Below, one piece after another: positions 43,275 through 54,545 of a stretch of 64,000 bases of DNA. A program made the position numbers and the translations under genes. The notes under the pieces are model-generated. The model worked only from the letters and a program-made list of their open reading frames with translations. It was not told the DNA's origin and made no database searches. The DNA is from [Phialemoniopsis] sp. UDSM-2020 (taxonomy: Eukaryota > Ascomycota > Sordariomycetes > Thyridiales > Thyridiaceae), in assembly GCA_018873225.1 (NCBI GenBank), contig JAEILZ010000008.1, positions 3,305,482 through 3,369,481 of the forward strand, in the 5' to 3' direction. Numbering within the stretch: the first letter of the stretch is position 1; every line of letters begins with the position of its first letter.

Positions 43275-44055
43275 GTTTGGTTTCCAGGAGACTTGACTGT
43301 TCAGGATGGGTGAGAAGAAGCATCTCCCTCCCATCGGAAAGATGGGGCCTACGGGCTCCCCTTCCTTGAAGTCCTTACCGGGCACGAGCCGCGCCCAGTC
43401 TCGAGACCTGACATTGGGGCCGCCCCAGAAACTTCTCCACACCAAATGGTGCCATTTGCGGGGGACAAGACGCTAGGAATGGATGGCCTCTCAATGGTGG
43501 GTGTGATGAGGGAGCCTTTGAAGATCAGCACCGTGGAGTGTCGGTGTTCCTGATGCCTGCGCAAAAGGAAAGTTGAACTTGCCGAGTTGATCTCACTTGA
43601 GTGTTTTCCTGTCATAGGTCAAGTCCAGCACGTTCATTGATGCTTCCTGAAGGAATGAACGGTCCCGGATGGTCTACGCAATGCAGTGGATCATCAGATT
43701 CATCCCTTGGTCTTGAGGCTAGGGAACTAGTCAACATAGCTCGGTGCAAGACTGTATTTAGCGCGCGTCTGATTGGTGTTCTTTTGTTGACATGTGGTGT
43801 CTTTCGAGCAGCACATCCGAAATCCATCGGAAGCGCCGCCTTCGGGCCATCGGCATTTGCATGCAATGAGGAGATGCTGTACAGACTGCACACCTTACTG
43901 GTATTGACTTGATATGCTGCTACGAACAACCGTATGGAAAGGATGACGTAGTCCGTAAGGGCACAGCTAAACCAGCGAGTGTGCTTCGGTCTGTACCAAC
44001 GAATGAGCTCTGGCGCGAGCTACTGCCCAGGCATTGTGGCTTTCTGAACAACCTG
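43275..44055. other. Intergenic: regulator promoter and ferric-reductase 3' flank
   Basis: 781 bp with no supported gene. Overlapping short ORFs on both strands have no family features. Confidence 0.5.
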
Positions 44056-46878
44056 CTACCAGCCAAAGGCCTCCTCATAGTACTCGATCGTATCGCCATA
44101 CTCACCCATAGCACGATGCGTCGCCACCCTCGCATCGTCCGCCAGCTTCAGCGGGCCACACACCAGCACGGCGACTCGGGAGCCGCTCTCCTTCGCCCTC
44201 CTACCCGCCTCGTCAATCAGGCCATCGACGTTCGGGCGCCCGCTTGCGATTGCTACCTCGTCCTTGCGACGATCGCCACCATCACCAATCGTTCCAGCGG
44301 CCTCCGGCCCCTGTGACGACTTCTCTGACCCTGCGTCGCCCCTGCTGCTGGCCACTGCCTCGGATGACGTGGTCGCTGACCCGGACAGCAGCGCCGGCTC
44401 CGTCGAGTGGAACACGCCGAAGACATCATCGCGGGCGAGAGCCTCAGCGAGCTGCCGGCTGGCGATCTCGCGCACAAACTGGCGGCTGCGTGCCGACCAC
44501 ACGATGGTGATGCGGCGTGTGCGCGTGCCCCTGCCGCCCGGTGCAGCCCTGCGCACGTGGTCGAGCACGTAGGGCACGATGGTAGCGATGCCAGACCCGC
44601 CGGCGATGAGCAACGTCTCGTCGTAGGTCCAGAGAGGCTCGGCGTGGCCGTATGGTCCCTCGAGGAGGATCGTCGTGTTGATGCGTGGGGCCGGCGAGGC
44701 CTTGATGCACTCGCGCATTAGGGCCTTGGTCCAGCCGTCGCAAGGCTTGACCCAGAAGCCGAGCTGTGGGTCGGACGAATTGTCATTGTTGTCGGCAGGT
44801 ACCTCAAGAGAGGAGTCGGTCGAAGCTGTCACCGACGTCACGGCGTTGGCGGGTGCCGAGATGGCCTCGGCGACCTTCTCTGCAGCGGTGACTTGCTTGG
44901 CGATCTTGGGTGTGGGCGCGCCATCGCCGTTCCAGAAGCCGAGAGTGAAGGGGTGGTTCTCCCATCCTTTCCAGCGGAAGGGCTGGTAGAGGTAGTAGTG
45001 CTGGCCCGGGCCCGGGTTCAGAGACGACGCGGCTGGGTTGGCAAGTATCTCAAGGAAGCCCGTCTGCGCGTCGTAGGCGACAGTCGCCTTTGTGGTGTGG
45101 ATGGTCTTGCCGCGGCGGAGGCTGACGTGGATATTGCAGTAAGCGCTGCGGACGAGGCGCATGAGCCGGTCGAAGGACCAGATCGCGACGAGCGGCCAGA
45201 GATAAGGGTCGTAGTATTTCTCGTCCCAGACCCAGGTGTGACTGCCGAACGACGATTAGAGCTGGGCTCGATGTTGGAGGCAGGGATAGCTTGCACTTAC
45301 TAGAAGAGCCCGACGATGGCGACAACGGACAAGATGATGTGTATCAGGAGGAATGTTTCGTAGTAATGCTCGCGGAACCACTTGGCGGAAAACACCAGCA
45401 GCAGACTGAGCACGATGGTAGCCTAGTGCAACTTTGGTCAAAACATGGCTTCAGACAAACGATGGCGGAATAACCCACAATAACGCCCATGTACCACCAA
45501 GGTTCCTTGTATAGGCTCTTGTAGTAATCCGCTATCATCCACATGTCAGTTTCCAGTCCCAGCGGCTGCCTTTGGTATCACGATTCCGGGGTCTTACCAT
45601 AACCTCGGGCGACATACATCACGGTCCATCCAATAGAATGAACAATCGCCTGTAATGTCGCGACCCGGGCAACGTGTCGGTGAAAGACGTTGAAAGTTGA
45701 GAATTGCCACCCCGTGGCCCAGATGAAGATGTTGTTTCGACCGGCGAAAGCCCAGATCCATGGCAGGTTGGCGTACGAGAGGATGCCTGTTCGATCAGTG
45801 ATATATCTCCAGAGCTGCTGAGAGATCTCATGGTAACTACGATGACACACACCTAATTAGCTCTCTGAGCGTAGTGACAAGCCGCCTCGGCCGACACATG
45901 TTGGCAACGTACCTGGTATTGCCCACGAACACGCCGTAGTTGGCGCCGCTCAGCGTGATGCTCAAGACCCAGTAGGCAAGGATGACAAGTCCCTCCATAC
46001 GAGTGGGTATTGTGGTGTACCACAGTGGCTGTCGCCTGTAGGGAGGCAGCGCACTAGGTATGACAAGGTTCCTGTGTACCCAGAAGTAAATCGAGTGTAA
46101 CGGTTGCATGATTGTGGACGGTTTACGGCGAGCGGAAGGACCTCGTCCTTCGACGTCGGAAGAGCGGGCCGTTCTTTTTTCGTTGATGACTTGGTACAGC
46201 CGCATGGTCATTCCGATGAACAGTATGCCGCCCCAGAAACCATAGCTCGCCCATCTGCAGAGATGCATTAGAAGATTTGTCCCGATATAGGTTACAGAGG
46301 AGAAGGTCGTACCCGTAAAGGTGGTGGGCGATTTGCTGACGTTCCCATTCATCCTAGGTAGGGCACCTCGTTAGCTCGCTATCCAGAAGGCACGAAGACC
46401 TTGCAGTGCAGTCGACCGTACTCACCACCGTGCGATGCGTGTTGTCAAACCACAGCTTCTGCGGCAGCACCGGCCGAGTCATATTGACCGACATGGCAGC
46501 ATTCACACCGACGACTAGCATCTTGCTGATCTTCTCGTCGGTCAAGTTCTCGGACACCGCCTGCAGAGGCAGAAAGGGCATCCCCGCCCACTGCTTGCAG
46601 TACCCGTCCAGCCATTCGACGCCGGGGTCAAAGTCCTCTGGAGGGCAGTAAGTTTTCAACGCGGCATAGATGGACGTCACCTTGAGCGTATTGTTGCACA
46701 CTGGTCCGTAGTACAAGGGCAGGTCGAACTCCTGTCCCACGAAGGTCATGGAGCTGTAGACAGACTGGACAGCCTTCATGCATCTGGCGTTCTGTGGGAT
46801 TGTTGGTGGCAGTGCTTCCACGGGTCGGAGGAGCAGCGCGCTGGTGAGGATGACGGCGAGGCTCTTGGGGCCAGGCAT
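44056..46878 (-). CDS. Ferric/cupric reductase, FRE family, with signal peptide
   Basis: Plasma-membrane metalloreductase of about 811 residues that passes electrons from NADPH through FAD and two hemes to extracellular Fe(III) or Cu(II). Seven exons: 46878-46426, 46353-46313, 46254-45913, 45836-45598, 45531-45479, 45422-45301 and 45241-44056. The N-terminal signal peptide ([18 protein letters not shown]) leads to a luminal domain with Cys pairs. Heme-ligand His pairs lie in [20 protein letters not shown] and [33 protein letters not shown] is the FAD-binding motif, LLEGPYGH and [18 protein letters not shown] mark the NADPH site, and [14 protein letters not shown] follows. Low-complexity inserts (ALASRDV..., [20 protein letters not shown]) split the C-terminal domain, as is common. 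A perfect iron-GATA site lies upstream, so iron-repressed expression is likely. Confidence 0.93.
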
Positions 46879-47434
46879 TGTATTTCGATATGCATTATCA
46901 CGCATGATGATGATGGCGAAGAGGCCTTTCAGGCGACACAGCAATACAATCGTGTTTGTTGCACAGTTGTTTGCTCCAATATCAAGACTCTTCGAGGGAA
47001 CGGATGCTACGCTACTAATAATGACCATGCAGATTACATGAATATGTGCTAACACGAATACATGTCGTAACGATATCTCTCCGCGACCCCGACGCAACGT
47101 GGTTAAGTTGTATTCTGCGTAGCCGATCACACCTGTCATGAAGCATGTACCTGATGTTAGTCCGTGGTAATTTGCCCAAGTAACCCTGGCCCTGGACACG
47201 CGACAGGGCTGGCTCTGTCGGCATCGGAACCGGTGGCCACGTCTCGCGGGCCTTTGCTCAACATGCACGCCAGCAGCCCTCACGATTGCGTGTCGATTCC
47301 ATGCTACGCTACATATGCATGCCCATCTGGACAGCCAGTGAACAACTTTGATCAAACAAAGTCTTCCGTACGGAGGGGCACTGGGTCATGCCATTGCGGG
47401 TCAGGGATCGGCAGTGACCGGAGACTGCTAGATC

Positions 47435-47443
47435 TTATCAGAT
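47435..47443 (-). promoter_or_regulatory. SreA/Sre1-type iron-GATA site (ATCTGATAA)
   Basis: TTATCAGAT on the plus strand is the exact reverse complement of ATCTGATAA, which fits the fungal iron-responsive GATA consensus ATCWGATAA. It is 557 bp upstream of the ferric-reductase start, reading in the same direction as the gene. Iron-dependent repression is expected by analogy with siderophore and reductive-uptake genes. Confidence 0.55.
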
Positions 47444-47549
47444 TAGATTAGATCCGCAATACTGAGGTTCTTTCACCCTGAAACGGGAACATCTAAGCGA
47501 GCAACACCACACACACACGCACCGGTTGAGCCGAACCAAGCTGGCTAAG

Positions 47550-47714
47550 CAAGTAGGTGTCAGAAAGTTTGACGGTTTTGAATTAATCTCTACCCAAATT
47601 ACTAACAGATTGAGTGACCCAAATACGCTTAGGTAGTGGGATAACCCTAGGTGATCAGTTAAGAATTAGGGTACATCGAGAAGGCAAACCGTCAACTAAT
47701 CTGTCACCCACTTG
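47550..47714 (+). mobile_element. Intact 165-bp MITE with 5-bp target duplication CTAAG
   Basis: Terminal inverted repeats of about 30 bp begin CAAGTAGGTG on the left and, read from the other end, CAAGTGGGTG. The flanking pentamer CTAAG is present at 47545-47549 and 47715-47719. It has no coding capacity. Its internal core is GCTTAGGTAGTGGGATAACCC. The transposase donor is not in the window and the superfamily is not assigned. Confidence 0.85.
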
Positions 47715-49005
47715 CTAAGATGCCTATGAGGGTCTTTTATACTCCTGGTGATCCGTCCCAGTCTTTTCGTCCCACCATAACCGTCGCAACGGAGGCGCAT
47801 TGGAAATCAGGACCCGATCACTTGGCGTACTCTTGGCAGTGTGCCACCAAAGTCCAAACCCAGCATCATGAACAAAACGTGAAAACTTTTCTCTTTGCAC
47901 AAACCCCCTACCCGGTGCCACCCTTTGGAAAATGGGCTTAAGATTCAGGAGCTTGCCACTTCAGTGAGGGTAGACTCATGATATGTCGGGGAAACCGCCG
48001 TGCCAAGAACAAAAGTGCAAACATGCCCAGGAACCGTTTTACGTTTAGACTCTCGCCACACTTTGCGCTAACACCCTTTCCAAGCTACTAGCCGAGGGTT
48101 TGCTGAACCAACCTGGAGACGCGGCTTCTGCTCTTCATGTGCGAGAAGACGGCGAATTCCAGGTCTTGCCAGTCTCGACATTTCAGTCGTCGCGCATGAT
48201 GAAACAACGCTTTATCGGTCAGATGCAAACACAAAGGGCAGCTGAAAACTCTATTACAGTGTATTAACATCAAACAGCCCTGTCTGACCATTATGTGTAC
48301 TGTGGAAGGTCGACTGCCTTTTCTCTCTCATAAAGCTCCATCGGCTGCCAAGAAGCCAAGGCGCTTTTGCTAGAATGCCATTACCTAATGACGATTCAAA
48401 TGCCACAGCGGGAAGAGCTTGCTTGTGTCGACGAACCGGCAATCTGGGCGGCAGCAACGGTCTTGCGAATCATTGCCGGCTTGGGCCTGCCATGGTGACA
48501 CCCAATCATGATGGTCACAGTTTGGGGGTCTGGAGAGCTCCTTGGCCCCAACCTACAGATGCAAGCGGATGCGAGCCTGCGATCTCGGAAAAGCGGCATT
48601 TTCCGCAAACACAAGTTTTGCGTCTCTAGTAGCCAGCCAAGACCCTGGATCTGCAAAGCTTAGTAGGCGAGTTACACCGTCACATCTCCGCATATCACAC
48701 TGGCCGTGCTGCTTTCCTTCCGGCCAAAAGTATTTTGAGACATCCACAGTTCTAGTGTGCAAGCTGATATTGCACTGACGAGAGGCAAATCACTGATGAG
48801 AACTCGGGTTAACAGCAAATCAGGTACACTACCAGACACTCCAGAACCAGGTATGGGACCCAAGTTCGTAATGATCACCAAGGCTCAAGGCAACATAACA
48901 ATAAGCATTATGATTGGCCATGAGTATTTTCATTGTGCGCATGTAGAATCCTATTCAGTCCAGTGATTGCAGCGATGTTGGCCGGATTCAGATGTGATAT
49001 AATAT

Positions 49006-50368
49006 CTATATATGCCCTTTGATAGATTTCTCTGCGCTGTGGATGCGAACATTCAAGACGTTGCTTTCCTCGCTCATATTGTGAAGATCGTGAGACTCTA
49101 GGCACGCGTATCGACTGAGAAGAACCGCCTCGTACGTCCTTTCAGCAACCTCCAATTGGTAATCCTGTAGGGCTTGTTCTCTGGACTTTGTCCCACTTCT
49201 CCACTGCTGCAGCTGACGGACCAACTCGACAGCGTCATAAATGCCGTGGTTCGCCGCCTCACCGCGGTCTGTAGAAATGGTGTATGTCAGCAGAGTCTCG
49301 GGCAGACAAGCCTGCAGATGACGGGTACTCACACATTGTCATGGTATGCGCTGCATCTCCGAGTAATGATATCCGCCCACCACGAGACGGCCACTTCTGG
49401 GTTGGCCAGTCTTCCAACTTGATACCCAACGCTGGGCTATCATCAGGGATGCTGAGAATCGCTTTCCTCAGCTTAGGAAACATCCCTGTATCTGCCACAG
49501 CGGCTCTCTTGGCCTTTGCAATTTGTTCAATGGAGGTCTGAGGGGTCTCCCCATTCCGGTCCACCATCCAGCTCATGTTGAATTGCCCTTCGTAATATTC
49601 ATCCCCCGTGCCAAGGCTGTCATTTGTCTCCGGGGTGGAAAGTGCGGAGAAGAAGACGAAGTATCCCGATCCCGGATGGCAACCCTGCCAAATGACTGGA
49701 TGAATATCGAGGAATGGTTGGATTTGCTCCTGGGACATTTTCAAGGTAAGACCAATGAAGCCGACTGGCAGAGGGTTGAGCCGAGCATTCTCTTCGCCAA
49801 TCAATTGTCGCTTGATGGTGCTGTTCTTCCCGTCCACCGCAAGCAGAAGAGATCCCTCCACCTGAGTGCCGTCATCGAAGAAGGCGGTGACACCATCATC
49901 TGTAACGTCAAACCCTGTGCACCGATAACCCCAATTCACGTTAATATCCGTGGCGAGAAGGTGACGAAACTTCTTGCGATTGAGACGATAGAGTGTCGAT
50001 GCTGCAACAGAGCTCTTCTCCTCTCCTGTTTCCAAGTTTAAGAACCGATAGCGGTCATTTGCTACAGCATGTTAGTACACTTCCTGCCTCTTGAAAGTTT
50101 GGTATCGCGACTACCAACATTTATGCCCCGACTTTGGATTGACCTGAATAGATGGGATTTGCTCGAATACATCTGGCGGAAGACAAGCTTTGAGCGATGA
50201 CATGGCCCAATCCATCGTGATCCCCCAGCCAGCAGGTCGTTCGTCGATACTGTTATCTCGGTCGTAGATCTTGAAATCGAACCCAGCTTTCTTGAGGCCT
50301 TGTGCCAATGTGAGGCCGACAAGGCCAGCGCCAATGACGATGATCGGTTTAGTGTCTTCAATTGCCAT
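49006..50368 (-). CDS. FAD-dependent aromatic monooxygenase (PHBH fold)
   Basis: Class A flavin monooxygenase of about 413 residues, exons 50368-50119, 50061-49333 and 49268-49006. It should hydroxylate an aromatic or heteroaromatic ring using NAD(P)H and O2. Motifs in order: IVIGAGLVGLTLA (Rossmann GxGxxG at residues 12-17), then ERPAGWGITM, the DG motif in LLLAVDGKNSTIKR, and RISLLGDAAHTMTMYRGEAANHG, the GD motif binding the FAD ribityl chain. The third exon completes the last motif through a split Tyr codon. No signal peptide; cytosolic. It is divergent from the HOD-like dioxygenase with 539 bp between starts, mirroring bacterial pairs in which a flavin monooxygenase makes the 3-hydroxy-4-quinolone that HOD-type enzymes cleave (for example AqdB with AqdC). 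Two or three cluster-motif copies lie in the shared promoter. Confidence 0.9.
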
Positions 50369-50907
50369 GGCTTCAGGATGGTGAGTTGTGCGGCAGTGTC
50401 AGAACGGAGATGCAAATCGGATTCGATTTCTTATCATTGCCAATCTGAAGGGCTAGGACATCAATATTACTCCATGCGTCGACCATGGATATCTATTATC
50501 GACCTAGGGGGAGCAAATGGTCATGAGGACATCGCTTATCGGCGACATCAGCAAAGGGGTGTGTGGGTCGGGTGCAATCAAGGTTCCAAGTGATTGTCGG
50601 CGACTTCAGTGGTGGCCCGAGGCTAGAGCAGGCCGATAGGAAATCCAAAGGCTTTCCCGGCTAGAGCTCCGTCGATAAGAACCCTTGTTTCGGCGACTTG
50701 CTAGGTGTCTATTATTGCTCTGATTGAACCGAACGTGGATACTCAATGGTTCCGAGCCATCGTAGGACGTATATCAAGACGCGACGATAAGATTGAGATC
50801 AGACTTGAAGTTCAATATTGAGCAGCTGTAGGCTTTATTCTCTTAACCCATTCTCACGTTATCCAAACGACAATTTTGGAGAAGTTCATCGCAACAAAGC
50901 AGCCATC
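50369..50907. promoter_or_regulatory. Divergent promoter, monooxygenase / HOD-like dioxygenase, with cluster motif
   Basis: 539 bp. Copies of the motif GTCGGCGACTT are at 50596-50606 (exact), 50688-50700 (TTTCGGCGACTTG) and 50537-50549 (TATCGGCGACATC, weaker). Each holds a CGG half-site inside a short palindrome. Coordinate control of the divergent pair is inferred. Confidence 0.65.
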
Positions 50908-51720
50908 ATGCTCCTGACCAAGCAAATCAACGGTGTCGAAATATGCTATGACGAGTCAGGCTTCACTGACGGGCCAACCGTTGTGCTACTATCCGGATGG
51001 GCACATGATCTAAGACTCTACGATGAAATGCTGCCACTTCTGGCACCGAAGCATTGGGTCATTCGCGTCTGCTGGCGCGGGCATGGCCCATCTCGAGACT
51101 CAATTGCCGACTTTGGTGTCGAAGAGCAGTTCAACGACACAGTGGCACTCCTGGAGTCTCTCGGTGTCGAGCAGATGTACCTCGTCTCCCACTCTCACGG
51201 CGGGTGGCCTGCTCTGGAGATGGCGGATAGGCTCGGAAAAGCCAAGGTGCTCTGCCTGTTGATGATCGACCAGATCATGACACCGCCTCCACCACAGTTT
51301 GCTTCCGGGCTGCAAGCAATGCAGCAGAGGGACACTTGGCAAGCGGCACGGCGGGGTCTTTTTGAGAACTGGCAACATGGAAGCAGCAACAAGGCTGTGA
51401 AGAACCATTTCCTGTATTGCATGGGAAGTTACGGGTACGAGATGTGGTCACTCTCATGTCGAGTCATCGCCACTGCCTATGGCAAGCATGGCTCGCCAAT
51501 GAGCCGGATGACCAAGATTGAGAACCCGCCTCCTATCCGTCATGTCTTTTCGCATCCACTGAACAGCCCCGAGTACCGCCAAGTGCATGAGGACTTTGCA
51601 AAGAAGCACTCGTGGTTTTCTTACACAGACTTGAAGGGGGAGACGCACTTTCCTGACCTGGAGATCCCTGATCGAGTAGTGGAGCAGCTGCAGGACTTGA
51701 TTAATGGTAGCACTAGCTAG
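50908..51720 (+). CDS. HOD-like cofactor-independent 2,4-dioxygenase (alpha/beta-hydrolase fold)
   Basis: Single-exon protein of 270 residues from ATG 50908. It closely resembles bacterial 1H-3-hydroxy-4-oxoquinaldine 2,4-dioxygenase (HOD) and the PQS dioxygenase AqdC, which open the N-heteroring with O2 and no cofactor, releasing CO and an N-acylanthranilate. Seen are LLSGWAHDLRLYD (Trp31 and His33, matching HOD Trp36/His38), the nucleophile-elbow Ser96 in VSHSHGGW, Asp121 in LMIDQIM, WQAARRGLFENW, RVIATAYGKHGSPM, PIRHVFS, and the catalytic His247 in GETHFP. The usual alpha/beta-hydrolase triad is therefore complete, so plain esterase activity is not excluded. The HOD-specific blocks outside the triad argue for dioxygenase function. 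Length is close to HOD's. It is divergently paired with the flavin monooxygenase. Confidence 0.85.
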   Translation: MLLTKQINGVEICYDESGFTDGPTVVLLSGWAHDLRLYDEMLPLLAPKHWVIRVCWRGHGPSRDSIADFGVEEQFNDTVALLESLGVEQMYLVSHSHGGWPALEMADRLGKAKVLCLLMIDQIMTPPPPQFASGLQAMQQRDTWQAARRGLFENWQHGSSNKAVKNHFLYCMGSYGYEMWSLSCRVIATAYGKHGSPMSRMTKIENPPPIRHVFSHPLNSPEYRQVHEDFAKKHSWFSYTDLKGETHFPDLEIPDRVVEQLQDLINGSTS

Positions 51721-52209
51721 AGAAGTATCCGGAGTAAATGAGAATTAGTTCTTGCAATGATAGATGTCTTTCACAAGCGTCGTGTTGGCATGTGGACTTT
51801 GGAGTCGCGTACATCTAACTCTAAGCTTTGTTCACATAGCATTAATTTTCGACATGCAGGCTGCAGTTGGGCCTCAACTCTACGAACCACCTCTGAATTA
51901 CCCATTCGTGAACACCCAGGAAATGTCTCAACTACGCTGCGTAGTTTATGGGCTCTCAAGCACTTATGTCGCCGACTTGCACGATCAAGTCGCCGACATG
52001 AGCCTTGGTCCACTTTTTCGACCGCGCTAAGGCTGCCAAGACCTGGGGAACATTCAAGATAACGACACGATGGGCGACGCCCGGACTTCTGCTTTATCTT
52101 CCAAGGACAGCTTTGTTGCTGATAGACTCGTGCTACATAAGCTGAACGATGGAAGCGCACCTCAAGGAAACGTCACCCCACCAGATCCGACAGTGACACA
52201 ACAACAAAG
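51721..52209. promoter_or_regulatory. Promoter of the NCS1 permease with paired cluster motifs
   Basis: 489 bp between the dioxygenase stop and the permease start. The motif pair is given separately. Small ORFs at 51757-52160 are not supported. Confidence 0.5.
51968..51997. promoter_or_regulatory. Inverted pair of cluster motifs upstream of NCS1 permease
   Basis: GTCGCCGACTTG at 51968-51979 and CAAGTCGCCGAC at 51986-51997 form an inverted pair separated by 6 bp. They lie about 215-240 bp upstream of the permease start. The same 15 bases GTCGCCGACTTGCAC recur upstream of the carboxylesterase at 58352-58366. Confidence 0.7.
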
Positions 52210-53866
52210 ATGTCTCCGCAAAGCAACACCGAGAAACCCATGACTCCAGTGACCGACATCGAGCAGAACATGACAAAGGCAGAGTCTCAGTCACCGGAGT
52301 CAGTGGTGGAAGAAGGAATCATCGAGGACCTCGTCGCACCCAGCTCCTTCAAGGCCTTTCTCAAGAAACTAGCCTTGGCCGGGGTCGAGGTGCGAGGTCT
52401 CGAGCCAATTCCTCCCGAGAAGCAAACTCATACCCGCTACTTCAACGTCCTGACGTTGTTCGGGGGATCATTCATCTCCATCTTGCCGTAATAAATCCCT
52501 CTATCCTGACGCTGCATCAGCTATGCTGACTCTTGAGTTCCAGCCTGAGTATCGGTACCACACCAACGCTCGTGTTTGGTCTCTCCTTTCGAAATGCCGC
52601 GGCTATGATTGTGTCTATGCAGCTAGTCATGATCATCCCCACGCTCTATATCTTGACACTGGCCCCTAGACTGGGGATGAGGCAGTCGGTTCAGTTCCGC
52701 TATGCATTCGGGTGAGTTGGCAATATCGCCATCTACCAACACGCCTTGATTCTGACTCTTGCTCCAGAAAATATCCGAATGCCCTGATCTCCCTCAGCAC
52801 AATCGTCTCCATCGGCATCTTTGGCATTCTCGCAGCTGTCGCAGGTGGCGAGTGTCTCGCAGCAGTCCGTACTGGCACCCTGACTGTCGAAGGCGGCCTG
52901 AGCATCATCATGGCCATCGCTATCGTTATCGGCTTCTTCGGCTACCAGTGCCTACACATCATCTGCCAGTATATATGGATTCCGAACTTAGTATGCCTCT
53001 TGATCTTCATCGGATGCGCGAGCAAGGGACTACAGAACCAGGCGCCACAAGTGTCGTCAGGAGCGAGGCCCTATCTCTCGACCATCACCATTGCCGCTTC
53101 CAACATGGCCACATGGGGTACGATCATCGGAGACTACACGTGCTACATGCCTCACTATGCACCCAAAATGCGGCTTGTCGTCTACTGCCTCCTCGGTCTC
53201 TACGTTCCGTTCACCTTGATGATGATCCTCGGTGCTGCCCTGGGCGGTGCTATCACGAGCAACGAAACTTGGCTAGCTGCCTACGGAACTGGTAGTCTGG
53301 GAGGTGTGCTCGGCGAGATCTTGACGTCTCGTGTCGGCAACTTTGGACGCTTTGTCCTCGTCATTCTTGGCTTTTCCATTGTTACCACCTCAGCGAGAGA
53401 CATGTACAGCATCTCCCTATTCATCGCGTCATTTATCCCTTGGTTGCACCGCATTCCTCGAGTCTTTCTTCTCCTATGTGTAGCCGGAGTCATGATTGGT
53501 GTCGGTATCGCTGCGTCTAGGTCCTTCCTCCCGGCACTCACTACGCTAGTGAGCATCGCGGGATACATGACCGGTCCGACCGTTGGGGTTTACTTGGTAG
53601 AGTGGTTTGTCTTTCGCAAGGCCGATCCTACGAGCATGGACCCCAAGATCTGGAATGATTCTCGTGCTCTGCCTTCGGGAATACCCGCTATCATCTGCGC
53701 CATCGTTCCGTGGGCTCTGATTGTTACTTCGATGGATACTCCTTGGTACACTGGGCTTATTGCTAAGCATACGGGCGATCTAGCGTATGAGCTTGGGGCT
53801 GTTAGTGCTGTTCTTTTATATCTACCACTACGAGCAGCTGAGATTAGATACCGTGGACGTTTGTGA
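52210..53866 (+). CDS. NCS1 nucleobase/heterocycle permease (purine-cytosine permease family)
   Basis: Membrane symporter of about 514 residues, exons 52210-52487, 52544-52711 and 52768-53866, with about 12 helices. After a hydrophilic tail the protein shows VEVRGLEPIPPEKQTHTRYFNVLTLFGGSF, typical of the Fcy2-like branch, then LSIGTTPTLVFGLSFRNAAAMIV (helix 1-2), RQSVQFRYAFGKYPNALIS, and ASNMATWGTIIGDYTCYMP in the substrate-site region. The family carries flat N-heterocycles such as purines, cytosine or allantoin across the plasma membrane with protons. Position next to heteroaromatic-degrading enzymes, and a shared promoter motif, suggest it imports the cluster's heterocyclic substrate. Confidence 0.92.
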
Positions 53867-54545
53867 TGGCAGGACAAGGGTGGCTTATCTAGCTTGTCTC
53901 TTTTTCTTGGTGGTTGTGTCAATGGCATTCGCAAGGGTGCTACATCTTGCACTCAAGTTCAATTCGATCTGAAAAGAAGTCCGCAACGCTCTATACTTTG
54001 TCTGAAATTATTGACTTGACATCAAATGTGAATTCTCCGTCTCAACCATGGAGGTTTTAGCAGCTGTCTGGATTGTGAAGCTAATCAATATGGAGAAATA
54101 TAGTCAACCTCCCAAGCGGGTGACAGATTAGTTGACGGTTTCCTTCCCCGTATACCTCAATTCTTAAACTGAGTACCCAGGATTATCCCACTACCCAAGC
54201 GTACAAGGCTCATTCAGTCTGTCAGTAGCTTGGGTAAAGATTGATCCAAATCGGTCAACCTTTCTGACGCCCACTTGCCTCCTTGTTGAGCGCCTCCACT
54301 TCATGATAAGGAGTGAGTGGAGCCCTGCTAGGTTGAGGAGCTAGCTTGGTTAGCTCTCGCCATCCTTAGACTAGACTAGAGCGACAGAAAGCGGGGGTGA
54401 ACTGCCGCCAGAGATAGCATTCGCGTCTTTCCACCCAGGCCATCCAGGTGATCAGTCTCTCCCCAGCCTTTCAAACCACCTGTTTGTCGGGTGTAGTGTT
54501 CTCATGACTGGGCTCTATAAGCCTTTACTCCTCTTGTTCTGAGGT
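53867..54545. other. Intergenic with an intact MITE
   Basis: 679 bp between the permease and the next regulator. Holds the 165-bp MITE at 54113-54277; otherwise no supported gene. I found no copy of the cluster motif here. Confidence 0.5.
54113..54277 (-). mobile_element. Intact 165-bp MITE with 5-bp target duplication CCTCC
   Basis: Same length and order as the copy at 47550-47714 but in the opposite orientation. Ends are CAAGCGGGTG and, from the other side, CAAGTGGGCG. The pentamer CCTCC lies at 54108-54112 and again at 54278-54282. The two copies differ at scattered sites, so insertion is not very recent. Confidence 0.85.

Larger units (their letters stand above)
46879..49005. other. 2.1-kb gene-poor stretch with iron-GATA site and an intact MITE
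   Basis: Contains the ferric-reductase upstream region and the MITE at 47550-47714. ORFs such as 47720-47941 and 48375-48656 lack any family signal or coherent exon structure, so I do not call a gene. Confidence 0.5.

Noticed and set aside
47508..47522. Short CA-repeat tract
   Set aside because: Too short to be notable as a microsatellite.
47720..47941. 73-residue plus-strand ORF next to the MITE
   Set aside because: No homology-like pattern, no start context, and it begins at the MITE edge.
48375..48656. Overlapping ORFs of 84-86 residues on both strands
   Set aside because: Neither reads as a known family or can be extended by plausible introns.
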